A stretch of 49,772 nucleotides of DNA from Pleurotus djamor (Eukaryota > Basidiomycota > Agaricomycetes > Agaricales > Pleurotaceae), in assembly GCA_029747585.1 (NCBI GenBank), contig JAPEVF010000129.1, positions 50,724 to 100,495 of the forward strand, written 5' to 3'. This document shows positions 19,532 to 30,000 of the stretch, in pieces. Made by a program: the position numbers and the translations under genes. Numbering within the stretch: position 1 is the stretch's first letter; every line of letters starts with the position of its first letter. The notes under the pieces were generated by a model. It saw only the letters and a list, made by a program, of their open reading frames with translations, ran no database searches and was not told the origin of the DNA.

Positions 19532-19595
19532 CAGCAGTGCTCACCTCGTCTATCTCTTCGGCACAGGTTGCCCTTGAACTCATTCTTCACGCAAG
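19532..19595 (+). repeat. Leader segment shared with 23049-23108
   Basis: Both copies begin CAGCAGTGCTCAC, then share ATCTCTTCGGC, GGTTGCC and a similar tail. This copy has about 8 extra bases. Each copy lies between a TATA box and the ATG of a secreted Pro-rich protein, so the promoter and leader were duplicated along with the gene. Confidence 0.8.
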
Positions 19596-19643
19596 CTTCA
19601 GTCTAGTCAAGTTAACTCCCTCACTCCCAGTACATACGACACA

Positions 19644-20472
19644 ATGCACTTCAAATCTTCGTTGATCCTCGCTCTCGTTGTCGTCCTCAACGCTTCTTCC
19701 ACGATAGGTGCCCCAATAGGGTATGCCCTCTGTTTTATCCATCAATATTACTGGCTTCGTACTGACTGAGGAATATGCCAGCACGCTGAGACGCGACGCT
19801 CTCCAAGTAGCCCGCCTTCGCTCCGCTGAGACCGCCAACCTCCAGAACGATGCTTCGCATCTTCAGGAGTCCACCGGGACTCACAGGAGACGTCAAAAGG
19901 GGTCCAACCTGTGGGGACGTCAGAGCTCTGACACAACATCCATACCTGTGACCGACAATCCGGATACTAAAGAGACGGTACCAGTTACAACTGGTGAAGG
20001 AGAAGGAGACAGTAGTGCACCCACAGCCACGTCCGGCGATGCTCCAGTTCCTACAGATAGCGCTCCAGAAGGAAGTACGACGCGACCAGACGGTACGACG
20101 GATTCACCAAACAGCGGAGGTGAAAGTGCACCAGGTACTTCGAGTGTCACAACGCCGACAGAAGGGCTGCCAGATGATCAAGCTCCAGGAAGCGCAACCC
20201 AGACTGAAAGTCCCTCAACACAAATCACATCAGCCGTTGTTCCTGTCGACGCGCCTCCAACAAGTGATTCGCTTCCTTCCTCTCCGCCATCACCCGCGAG
20301 TGGTGCAGGTAGCCAGCGTCCTCCCTTCCCATTTGGTCCGGGAAGCCAGGGTGTCCCTGGTGGCCCGTCGCGTCCTAAGTCGCATCCCAATGGACCCCCA
20401 GCTAATTTCCGTGGTCCCTGGGCGTTTCGTAGGCCTCAGATGGGTGTCTCAGGACATCCGAGAAGTGTGTAG
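19644..20472 (+). CDS. Secreted Ser/Thr/Pro-rich protein 1
   Basis: Exon 1 is 77 nt (19644-19720) and encodes a signal peptide, MHFKSSLILALVVVLNASS, ending near GAPIG. The intron is 19721-19781. Exon 2 (19782-20472) begins TLRRDALQVARLRSAETANL; the product is 255 residues. After a short charged pro-like segment with KGSNLWGRQ, the rest is disordered and rich in Ser, Thr, Pro and Gly (VPTDSAPEGSTTRPDGTTDS, then PPFPFGPGSQGVPGGPSRP). This looks like an O-glycosylated or wall-associated secreted protein. The exon 1 length and signal peptide match the gene at 23213, so the two are paralogs. I know no named family for it. No Cys pattern typical of small effectors is visible. Confidence 0.83.
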
Positions 20473-20870
20473 AAGCGTTGTGCTCAATCGTGGGGTGGAA
20501 GAGACGGATTATGATACCGATGTTCTTCTCCGATGTTTATAACGGAATCTGCGGATCGTTGAAACATGGAAGAATCGCACATAATTGACCCAGCATAGTC
20601 TAGCTCACTGTCAAAGAGTCGATTTGCGATGTCAGCATTCGAAGTTTGAACGTACATAGGAGTCAGGAGAGGTTTGCTGACTTCGTGATTTTGAAAATGC
20701 TCCACCAAGCTTCATTGGGGACACTTATAAAGGGCTCCTACAAAGTACAGCTAGATTGCAGCTACAGTCCAAGTATGGGAGGAACACACGACATAGACGC
20801 GCAAAGGCGGTGCTTCGTCTCTAGACTCATCCGCAACTGAAGTCAGACTGCTCCAAGCATTTCTACAGGA
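20473..20870. other. Promoter region of the RING gene
   Basis: 3' flank of secreted protein 1 and a TATAAA at 20726-20731. No gene seen. Confidence 0.55.
20726..20731 (+). promoter_or_regulatory. TATA box of the RING-finger gene
   Basis: TATAAA about 140 nt upstream of the ATG at 20871, the same spacing as in secreted protein 1. Confidence 0.5.
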
Positions 20871-22058
20871 ATGTCGTCGCTAGACTCTGGTACGCTTCAT
20901 TGTGAAGTATGCGCGGAGCCCTACAGTGCTCAATGTCCGTCTCGCTCTCTCCCGTGTGGTAAGTATGTCTTCTATTACGACCTCCTTTGGGTGTTAACAA
21001 CGATTAGGACATATCCTTTGTAGTGCCTGTTTCCAGAGTGCGACTAACAAGGCCATGGGGATACAATACCAACCTGTCTGCCCATTCTGCAGGGAGTCAT
21101 TTACTAATCACTCCCCTCTCATGGCTGGAATCCTTGACAACATTGAACCTCCACGCAGAGCCCAATCTCAACGGGCTTCCTCGAGAACGGAAAACTCCTC
21201 GAAGCCAAGTGACGATCCATTCTACGGCCACGAAAGGATCGCGAAGCTGTGTTCAAAATTCATCAGTCATATATTTAACGTACCTGGACAAGATGACGCC
21301 CTGGCGAATCGACTAGATATCAGCGAGTTTTCGTCTGCATCGGAAGAAAAATATGAAGAAGAGCGCCACAAGGACCATGCCTCACAGAAACCATATGAGC
21401 CCGCACTCAGGTGTGTGCTTCGCACGTCGTGTATGATCCTGAAACTGACATGCTACTCTAACCACTTAGACGAGCACTCCTTGGAGGTCTCATCATAAAG
21501 CATCGCGGGATAACGTCGACGTTTTACGAATCCAAACCTAAACACACTTCCAACAAAGTCCGTCGCCGAAAGACCACGATCATCATCAATGCCCAAGAAA
21601 ACTGTGGCAACACCGTGCGGATGGTCAATTCGCATAATGATTCCTCTCGTGTAGAAGTGAACTCCGGTAGGGTGGCTCTCCGCTGCACCAATTCGTCGCC
21701 ATAACTTCCTCCACTCACTCCACCTGGATGGAAATACAGGCGACATATCAAATAACAACTACGGCGACGGATCCTTCACCAACGCGCACACTCTCAATGA
21801 AAATCTTCCTACAAGTAATACTCCGGAAGGTCATTCAATTCTATGAGCTCTTCGTCCTGCCTTCGTTCTGATTTACCTCGGCGTTTGCCAGATGACCATC
21901 CTCACGAACCGACTCTCGAAGAACCCTACCTCATGCAATGGATCATCCACGTCTGGTCTTGGGTGCCATGTTTCTCATGGACTGGTTGGTTCAGCGGCTG
22001 GATGGCCCATTTAATGCCTCAAGTCTGCTCGCAATGGGTTTGGCCCCCTTCTGCTTGA
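20871..22058 (+). CDS. RING-finger protein with Trp-rich C-terminal tail
   Basis: A C3HC4-like RING is split by the first intron (20959-21007): CEVCAEPY, SLPCG-HILCSACF, then CPFCRESF. RING domains usually give E3 ubiquitin ligase activity by binding an E2. The middle is helical (HERIAKLCSKFISHIFNV) and then acidic and charged. Intron 2 is 21411-21469. I infer introns 21667-21739 and 21815-21891, which keep the frame open and yield 309 residues; without them the protein stops near 21703 or 21846. The predicted tail reads LMQWIIHVWSWVPCFSW and WTGWFSGWMAHLM, with nine or ten Trp in about 40 residues. It could be a membrane-binding or partner-binding segment. RING part firm; tail inferred. Confidence 0.76.
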
Positions 22059-23015
22059 GCGCACGAGGCGCGATGTAGAGAAAATACGACGGTTTAAACC
22101 CCCCGTCATGGTGGACACATTTGATTCGGAATAGATATCAGGCCAACATCAGGCTCACCCGTAGAATATGGAGTGCTATACAGCGTTCATATCACTTCCA
22201 GGGGCCTATAGAGTACATAGAAGACTAACGACAGTAAAAGTACAACTCAGCCATACTTAATGTGTCATGTGGGACTACTGGATCGCCATGTTATGCATAC
22301 TCGGGGTCCGAAGAGGGTCTAAAGAGGGGACACATTCGGCTTGCCGTGCAGAATCTGAGCCTATAAGCGGCCAAATTTTGGGGTCTTGAGGAGGTTCGTA
22401 TAGACATCAACAATAAACAGGCATATGAGGAGTACATACTTGGGAATATGTACATGTGTCAGTGCATAGTACCAGTGCACTATCAGGATTCAGGAACAGA
22501 TTGTGAGTACGACACCCCTGCTTCGCCCCTGCTCTCGTGGATTCGACACTCCCGAAGCGCCCGGCCGCAACTTTTCGTTCACCACAACCACCTCGCAAGT
22601 CACACAAATCCTTGCACGCCGATAATTGTTGCATTAGGAAGCTAATACCTAGGATCTAGTCACTCCTCACAAAATGTGGATGCCTAGTCCGACGCTTCTT
22701 CTAGAACCATAAATATGGATCACTTGCCTGGCGCGCTTGGTGTTACACTTGAGTTCTCCAACGGAGCTGCGGTGCCATGTATGTCTTTGCAGTAATCAGG
22801 ACGCCTTGGAACCCGGATGAAACATGATTCAACGAATTCCATGGCCTTCTGTTCGGTCAACGCGAGCCAAGGGACCCTTGTAACTGCATCGACAATCAGC
22901 GTCTCATTCTACTCGTGTTTCATCGTCCGCGTACGAGAGTTGGAGTATCCTCAAGCTGCGGAAATATGGTTACCAACACTACCGATACGGAAATGGGAAC
23001 CTAATCGCAGAAACC

Positions 23016-23023
23016 TATATAAA
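23016..23023 (+). promoter_or_regulatory. TATA box of secreted protein 2
   Basis: TATATAAA, 26-33 nt before the duplicated leader, the same arrangement as at 19499. Confidence 0.55.
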
Positions 23024-23048
23024 CCTCCTCAATGCCACCTGGAATCCT

Positions 23049-23108
23049 CAGCAGTGCTCACATCTCTTCGGCGCCGGTTGCCTTAGAGCTCGTCCTTTCC
23101 ACAAGTGA
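23049..23108 (+). repeat. Leader segment shared with 19532-19595
   Basis: Second copy of the leader described at 19532, lacking about 8 bases and otherwise closely similar. Confidence 0.8.
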
Positions 23109-23212
23109 ACGTTTGAAGCTTCCTCCCCTTCACCACATTCACAATTCCGACAATCCCGGCTGGTTCATTCACTTCACGTTGAATCTCGTTGTTTTTCGTT
23201 GCCTCCATCACA

Positions 23213-24399
23213 ATGATCTTCAAATCTGCTTCTTTTGTTGCTTTCGTCGCCATCCTCGGTGCCTCGTCTGCCTTCGCCGCTCCTGTGGGGTGAGCCGCTC
23301 ATGAACTCCAAGTCATTGGTACATGCACTAACCGCGGTGAGTTGATAGGTATGCGAGACACGATGAAAGCAAACATGTTGCCATGAACCGGGACGTTCAT
23401 TCAACCCCCGTCCATGTTCCTATCAATCGAGCCGTGCCTCTTGAACGTAGAGTCACCAAGGAACTTGTCGGACGTCAGGTCGAGTCTGCCCTTGAGAGGA
23501 GAGCCAATACCGCGCGTGATCATGCCCCGGCTAACCCTCATACTCACCGCCGCAAGGTAGTTCGGGGTCCTAGTCGCCGCGGTCGACGAGGGATGGGAAG
23601 CACTCCCCCACCTCCTCCCCCACCTCCCTCTGGTGGGAACGGTAACCCTGGTGGGGATGGGAAAGGGAAGCCACCCGGACCGCCAAAGGGCAAAGGTGGT
23701 CCAAATGCCCCACAGAATGGGAACAACTCCCCCCTCCCTCCGCCTCCTGGTCCTAATCCCGACGACGGAGGGGATGGTCAAGATACTCCTCCATTAGGTG
23801 GGGAGAATCCATCGAGTCGACCGCCACCGGGTTTCTGTCCTTGCGCGCCTGGATTATCCCCTCCGTCTGATGGTTCGCCAACTCCCTCGCCATTAGACGG
23901 ACCCCCTGGTCCAGACAACAAGCCTCCATCACCACCAAATGGCTTGCCTCCTCCTGAAGGATCTGAAGATGGAGAAGGTAGCAATGGTTCTGGACCAGGG
24001 AGTGACGGCGGGAACGATGGGCCTGACGGTCCTGGAAGTCCACTAGACAGCCCCGACGGCGGGCCAGATGGTGTACCACCCCCACCACCCCCACCACCTT
24101 CTGGATCATCCAACTCAAACGCACCAGCTGACTGCGACACCAAGCCAAAGGGTCCCCCACCACCTCCCAATGGTCAGCAAGGACCACCCGGAATGAACGG
24201 TCGACCAGGTCCCATCTCTCACCAAGGTCCCTCTAAACCCGGCATGCCAATGAAGCCTCAGCACATGGGCAACCAACCCAATCAACGAGACGAAAGTCAA
24301 ATACGTGAAATCCAAATACCCAGCGATTGGAAGCGGATACCGCCCAAGTTCCTTCGACGACATGTTCCCTCGTCAGAATTGGACGCGTATTTCTCGTAA
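23213..24399 (+). CDS. Secreted Pro/Gly-rich protein 2
   Basis: Exon 1 is 77 nt (23213-23289) and encodes the signal peptide MIFKSASFVAFVAILGASSA ending FAAPVG. The intron is 23290-23348. Exon 2 gives 375 residues in total. A charged segment with LERRVTKELVGRQ is followed by a basic patch (RRKVVRGPSRRGRRG). A long tract of Pro runs and Gly follows (PPPPPPPPSGGNGNPGG, PPGMNGRPGPISHQGPS), which is collagen-like in places but without strict Gly-X-Y periodicity. The end returns to ordinary sequence (IQIPSDWKRIPPKFLRRHVP). The signal peptide, identical exon 1 length and shared leader make it a paralog of the gene at 19644. Role unknown; a cell-wall or matrix protein is plausible. Confidence 0.83.
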
Positions 24400-24943
24400 C
24401 CTGTAGATATCGGATGTGTTTATGACGAAATGACTTATTTTTATACTTTTGGGCAACTTTTGGGTGCGAACTTTATAAGGTCACCGCGCATCGGAAGTCT
24501 GTTCCGAAACTTTTAGACAAGCTCTCACTTCGTGACGGATGACCACTTCCAGAACTCAGCAATCCATTTCGAGCCAAAGCTTGCCTGCTTCATCTCATTT
24601 AGGTACTGGTGCTATTCCATGAGTTTAGCATGAGTAATATGAGCTCAAACTCCGAGTAGTGTCCGAGAACTGGGGTTGGGCCCGTATGCGACCGGCCGTC
24701 CAACTCGCTTCATCAGCTTCTCTTTCCAAGATTCCAAATGTAGCCCCCTCTTCGAGTCACTTAGCGGAGCTTGCTCAGTCTGGGAAGAGCTGTTAGAGGC
24801 AATCCTGAAGTTTTATGGCATGGGGATTTTATTCTGATTTCATCTCGGCAAACCCGCTTGATATTTCTTGTCCTTATAAACCCACCTGGGGGGAGCACTT
24901 CGAGTAAGCTTTCTCTTTTCTACTTATCTGTTTACGAACCGTC
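24400..24943. other. Promoter region of the MFS transporter
   Basis: 3' flank of secreted protein 2, then a TATAAA at 24875-24880. No gene seen. Confidence 0.55.
24875..24880 (+). promoter_or_regulatory. TATA box of the MFS transporter
   Basis: TATAAA about 64-69 nt upstream of the ATG at 24944. Confidence 0.55.
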
Positions 24944-26866
24944 ATGACCCAAAACCAGTGCGATGAGGAGTCCCCGCTGCTGCAGACCGAGCCAACCAAG
25001 ACAAAGCGGTCTCCTTTCCCTTGGCCCCAATTTTCCATCGTTCTGTTCCTTCAACTTGCGGAACCGCTCACTTCGCAGGTTATCTCGCCCTTTGCACCGC
25101 AAGTGAGTGTCTGCAGCGTGCCTCGTCGGTTCCTGATGCGACCTCTCTACTAGTTAATTCGTGAGATTGGCATTACTGGAGGAGATGAAGCCAAAGTCGG
25201 ATACTATGTCGGGATGATGGTTCGTGTCATAATCTCTAACATACACTCGCGCGCTCATTGACGACCCGTTCGACCTTATTCTAGCACTCGATATTCTCTG
25301 TCACTCAGGCGATGACTGTTCTTCACTGGAGTAGTCTCTCCGATCGAATTGGACGCAAACCGGTTATCCTCTTCGGCTTGTTCGGACTTTCCCTCTCCAT
25401 GTATTGCTTCGGTTTATCCAGCACATTCATCGGTCTGCTTATAAGGTGCGCTTCGCCCCTTCATAGCACACTAAGCCAAATTTACTGAATTCTTAATGTA
25501 TATAGTCGTGGTCTCTGCGGTGCTTTAAGTGCGTACTTGCTTGAATCTTCTGACGGACCCTCACGTCTGACTGAGAACCTAGATGGTAACATCGGCGTTA
25601 TCAAGAGGTCAGTGTTCCTGTGCAAGAGACGAGCGATCGTCGACTTACTCGACTCTCTAGCATGATGGTTGAAATGACCGACACGACAAATATTGCATTA
25701 GTACGCTCCGCTATCTTGAATCACCCTACCATTGTACTCAACCAGCTATAGGTTTTTGCCTATTTCCCCATAGCATGGTCCACTGGGTCTGCTCTTGGCC
25801 CCATGATTGGAGGTTCGCTGCATCATCCTGCGGAACGTTTCCCCGAAACCTTCGGAGACTCCCAATTCCTTAGGCGGCACCCATATTTTCTTCCATGTGC
25901 CATCCCAGCAACGTTTTCAGTTCTTGCTTGGTTCGTGACTTCCTTCTTCCTCAAGGAGACAGTCGTCTCCCCCAAACCCTTATCACACCTCGTTCCATTC
26001 CGCCGATCGAAGCTCACATCAGAGGAGTCAGATGAGGACTCACAACGCCAGAAATCTCCTTCTCTCAAAACGCTATTAACCTGGCCCGTGATCATAGCTT
26101 CGGCCAACTATGCTTTCCTCGCCCTCATTGAGATCACGTTCCGCGCTATTCAGCCCTTGTTCTTCTCCACTCCCATTGAACTTGGTGGTCTGGGTCTTCC
26201 GCCTTCTACGATTGGAAACATCCTTTCTTCCTTCGGCATTCTCAATGGAATTGTCCAAGTATTTTTCTTCCCAACGATACACGACCGTTTAGGATCGAAA
26301 AGGCTCTTCCTCACGGGTGTCATTGCTACGATACCCATGATCCTCTCCTTCCCAGTCATGAATGCCGTTGCGAGATTGGAAGGTGTCAGCAGGACGGTCT
26401 ACGGTTTGATCGCGATTCAAACTACTCTTACCGTAATCATGAGCATGTCATATGGTGAGTTGATATTCTCGATCGATACACTGTCCACCATCTCATTTAT
26501 CATTTACTTTCCGTGTCGTAACATTCATTGATACTCGCTTTGCCAGGTGCTGTGTTCATTTATATATCGGCATCTCCCCCTCGTCGATCAATGCTTGGAG
26601 CGACTAATGGCTTCGCGCAGACTACTGTCAGTATCATGAGAGCTGTCGGTGGGTCAACCTTTTTCGTTCGCTCCGTCGTTGCCGTCCTTATGATTTTTAC
26701 CTCTCGCGTAACAGGACCTGCGTCGGCTGCGTCATTGTTCTCGCTCTCTATTGAGAAGCAATACCTTGGAGGATTGCTCGTTTATTTTGCTCTCTGCGCT
26801 CTGATCTGTTGTGCATTATTCGTTGGATCTCTTTTGCCCAAGCAAGTTTGGCGTCGACAGGAATAG
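24944..26866 (+). CDS. MFS transporter (ZIFL1/YCR023C-like)
   Basis: A multi-exon 12-helix transporter of the major facilitator superfamily. A charged head (EESPLLQ) leads into the first helix FSIVLFLQLAEPLTSQVISP. The MFS motif A is clear: WSRLSDRIGRKPVILFG. The segment RGLCGALNGNIGVIKS, made by joining three exons, and SALGPMIGG are typical of the drug/H+ antiporter group that includes plant ZIFL1 and yeast YCR023C. A cytosolic loop rich in Ser/Glu/Asp (SEESDEDSQRQKSPS) lies in the middle. Near the end SMSYG-AVFIYISASPP and RAVG-PASAASLFS are joined by introns of about 91 and 68 nt. The stop is at 26864-26866. Substrate cannot be told. It sits just downstream of the secreted esterase and Pro-rich genes. 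Confidence 0.92.
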
Positions 26867-27759
26867 ATTCTAGAAGGGGAGAAAATGCGCGAATCTAATT
26901 GGAGATAGAAGTTCTTGCGCGTACTTACGACGATTCGCTACGTTATTCGCCACATACACGTTACGATAGATGATGCCATCGACGACTGAAATTATTCTTT
27001 CCTCTCCTGTATTTTATTAGGAGTTTATTTAGGAAAGCTTGTCCTCACAAGGTACACCTTCTTTCCGTATCTGACCGGGACCACTCAGTACTCAACCCTT
27101 CAGCTTCACCACCCTCTTCGCTTGTTGTGCACATCCACGTCCCACATCAGCGACTTGTCTGATTCACACCGAAAGGTGGTATACATCTTATCGAACCTCC
27201 TTTGAGTCATCGGCGAGACGCCCCGATGCTCAACTTCAATCAAGGCGTGCGGATCTATGTTGAGGCCCTCCTTCGAGTCATTGAGAACTGTTGGGTTAGA
27301 TTCCCACTATCGCATCGTGTTACCAACTATCTACATCAAATCCCAAGTTGTCCTGGGTGTGTCTTACTCTTTCCGATACGACGCGGCTGGGGCCCACCCT
27401 TGGCATCTCGTCTCAGGGCATCATGACCCCTTGACAAGAGGTTTCACGAGCTGACTCATCTTGAATATCTGTGTCAACGTTGGCCTCGACCTGTGATGAT
27501 ACCAATTACAGTATAAGACAGCATCGAATCCCCCGGCCAATTTTCGCCAATTTTCGCCATTGGGCAAGTAGACTGCGACTGAATCTGATTCCGCTGCCAG
27601 GGGCTGTGACATAAACACGCGCAAACATCGTGCTGTACTGTTTTTGAGATTGGGATACCTTTCTTTCTACCAAATTGCTGGCAATCTCTATCTCTTCTCA
27701 TCTCAGCTTTCAGGCAGTGGCACACACATATTATCCTTTGTTTCGGACAGTGATTCAAT
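26867..27759. other. Intergenic region before SPT2
   Basis: About 900 bases with the MFS 3' flank and the SPT2 promoter. Short open frames at 27202-27454 have no recognisable motif. I looked for a tRNA B-box pattern and found none. Confidence 0.55.
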
Positions 27760-29240
27760 ATGCCTCCATTTGCGGAGTTGATGCGTATGGCGGAGGTCCA
27801 GACGAAGGAGTCGCAGAGCGCCGTTCAGGCCGCGCTGGAAGAACGCAAACGCAAGGAGGAAATCAAGATGAAGCAGCAGCAGGAAAGGGAAAGGAAGGAG
27901 AGGGAATTGCAAGCGAAGTTGAGGCAGCAGCACTTTGAAGAAGAGAAACGGGAAAGAGAAAGACAGCAGAGGAAGGATCAAGAGAAGCAGGCAATAGAAT
28001 TGGCACGGCAAAGACGAGAGGAGGAGCAGAGGAACCATCTTCTTGGTAAGAAGCCCTCGAAATGGCCGTCATCGTCGTCCTCCGCCAAAGATGACGTTCG
28101 CAGGGCTCGGATGCCACTCGACGACGACGACGGGCCTGCTGCTTTGGTGCTTACTCGCGAAGAGAAGCGCCAGCGAAAGCAGCAGGCTGAAATGAAGCGG
28201 CAGTTCGTGGCCCCCAAGCGCACCACTCAGGCAGCTGGTTACAGTCGGGCTGGCAGACGACTTCCGGGAGGCGCAGTGGATGTCACCACAGCCAGCCCGA
28301 CAAGCGGGTACGAGCACGCAGCGGGAAGATCCGTTCGAGAGCGAATCGCATCGCTGCCCAACGGCCTGACCAAGCTCAACGTCAATAAACGAGACGTCCG
28401 GACCATCGATGAAATTATTCAGGACCGTGCTAAAGCCAAAGAGTCCAAAGTCCTCGATGGCGACAATGCGAAGGGGTTCAATGACTGGTTTGGTACCTCC
28501 AAGAAGAAGGATGCCACCAAGTCGACGCCTGGTTCTGGGGCAAATACACCATCTCTTCGTATGCAATATGCCAGTCTTCGTATTGTTGATTTCCGCTGAC
28601 ATTGTCACCGCAGAAGATAGCCCTGTCCCAAAGCCTGCACCTGCGTTCAAGGCTTCAGCTTCTGCTGTACCCAAGCTTACGCAGAAATTACAGTCTGGTT
28701 CCATCGCCTCGACCTCCCGGGCATCTAGCATCGATAAGCCTATGCCTTCAAAGTCGAAATTATCCGCGCCCATCCCCAAGATATCGAAATCATCCATGTC
28801 ATCCGCTCACTCCAGCAGTAGCAACTCAAATACACGACCCGTTCCGTCCGCCAAGAAACGGCCTCGGTCTCCCAGCATGTCCGAGTCTCCCCCTCCGCCC
28901 AAGAAGCGTGCCACGCCACCTGGAGGCGGAGGGGCCAATTTCCGGGATGAAATTTGGGCGTTATTCGGCAAATCTAGGTCTAGCTACGTGGAACAAAGTG
29001 TGTTCAGTGATGACGAAGATATGGAAGCTGACGCGGGTGATTTGGAACGAGAAGAGAAGTTCAGGTTAGCACTCCTCGCCATTACCTTCCCCTCCTCCCT
29101 GTTCGTGTTAGCTCACTGTTGCCATGGTTAGTACTCGCCTTGCTAAGAAGGAAGACGAACTTGCTCTCCAACAAGAGAAGAGGGAGCAAGAAGAGAAAGA
29201 ACGTCGTCGCCGTATGAAAGAGGCTCAAAAGCGACGCTGA
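27760..29240 (+). CDS. SPT2: SPT2-like chromatin protein
   Basis: SPT2 is a histone H3-H4 chaperone linked to transcription elongation. Three exons (27760-28558, 28614-29064, 29132-29240) give 452 residues. The N-terminus is a long charged coiled coil (ERKRKEEIKMKQQQERERKE). A central Ser/Pro/Lys-rich disordered region follows. The conserved SPT2 domain is at the end: RDEIWALFGKSRSSYV, then FSDDEDMEADAGDLEREEKF. After a 67-nt intron comes STRLAKKEDELALQQEKREQ and a final basic run RRRRMKEAQKRR. The order and the acidic SDDEDMEA block match the SPT2 family. Introns fit in phase, with no breaks. Confidence 0.93.
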
Positions 29241-30000
29241 GCCTCCTGGAGATTTACGTTTCCCCCTCGCTGTGCTATCTATTACATATTCGAGTTGGCT
29301 TTCTGTTGCTACATTACTACACATCACATACATCTCTTCATACCCTCTTGGTTCATCATGGACATTCTTCTACTCTCACATTTAACACTACACGACATTT
29401 CGCATTTAAATTACCGCCCATCTGTATTTTATCCATACGAACTAGCCTGTATCTTTGTAAGGGCTTCAGCCCGCCCACAATTCGTCAGACAGGCTCGCGA
29501 TTAGACTGAAAGTTTGCTCGAGGAGGGGCGTGACAAAGGTGTGACATCGGAGAACGAAAATAAATATGAAAGGGCAGTGTTGATGGACGAACATTCCCAC
29601 GCCTTGGAATTGTTCTCGCTGTTGTGGACAGCGAGCACGGCCTTTTTCCTTCTTTCTCATCAACCACCACGACGCTTGGCGTTGCCAAGCTCATTGACGG
29701 GCGAATTTACTCGACGCAGTCACGGGTTTGCCTATTTCAAAGGTTTGTCATGGACGCTCACTCCCAGTTTTGGTCATTGAATAATAAATATCTTTTATCG
29801 GACTTTTCAGGTTCATAACTCAATGATATCTGCATTTGCTTCCTGGAACTTATTTTTTCTCGTTATGTTTTCTAGGTTCACGCTAGCTTGCCCAGCCCCC
29901 AGCCCGTGAGTTCAATCACACAAAAAGCTAAAATAAATGACCATTGTCTGACCATGTCTCGTACTTACTCTTGTTCCTAGTTACTGCCTCCGTCGTTGGG
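29241..30000. other. Intergenic region between SPT2 and the AT-hook gene
   Basis: 3' flank of SPT2 and promoter of the next gene. Short open frames on both strands show no recognisable content. No RNA gene seen. Confidence 0.55.

Larger units (their letters stand above)
19245..19643. other. Promoter region of secreted protein 1
   Basis: 3' flank of esterase 3, then a TATATAA at 19499-19505 and a leader segment shared with the second secreted-protein gene. No gene seen. Confidence 0.6.
22059..23212. other. Long intergenic region before secreted protein 2
   Basis: About 1.15 kb. The last 200 bases hold a TATATAAA (23016-23023) and the duplicated leader (23049-23108). Open frames at 22407-22645 and 22817-23086 have no recognisable content. 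I see no gene or RNA in the first 900 bases. Confidence 0.55.

Noticed and set aside
23401..24187. Long minus-strand open frames opposite the Pro/Gly-rich protein
   Set aside because: GC-rich Pro/Gly codons leave few stops in the antisense; the plus strand has a signal peptide and a phase-matched intron.
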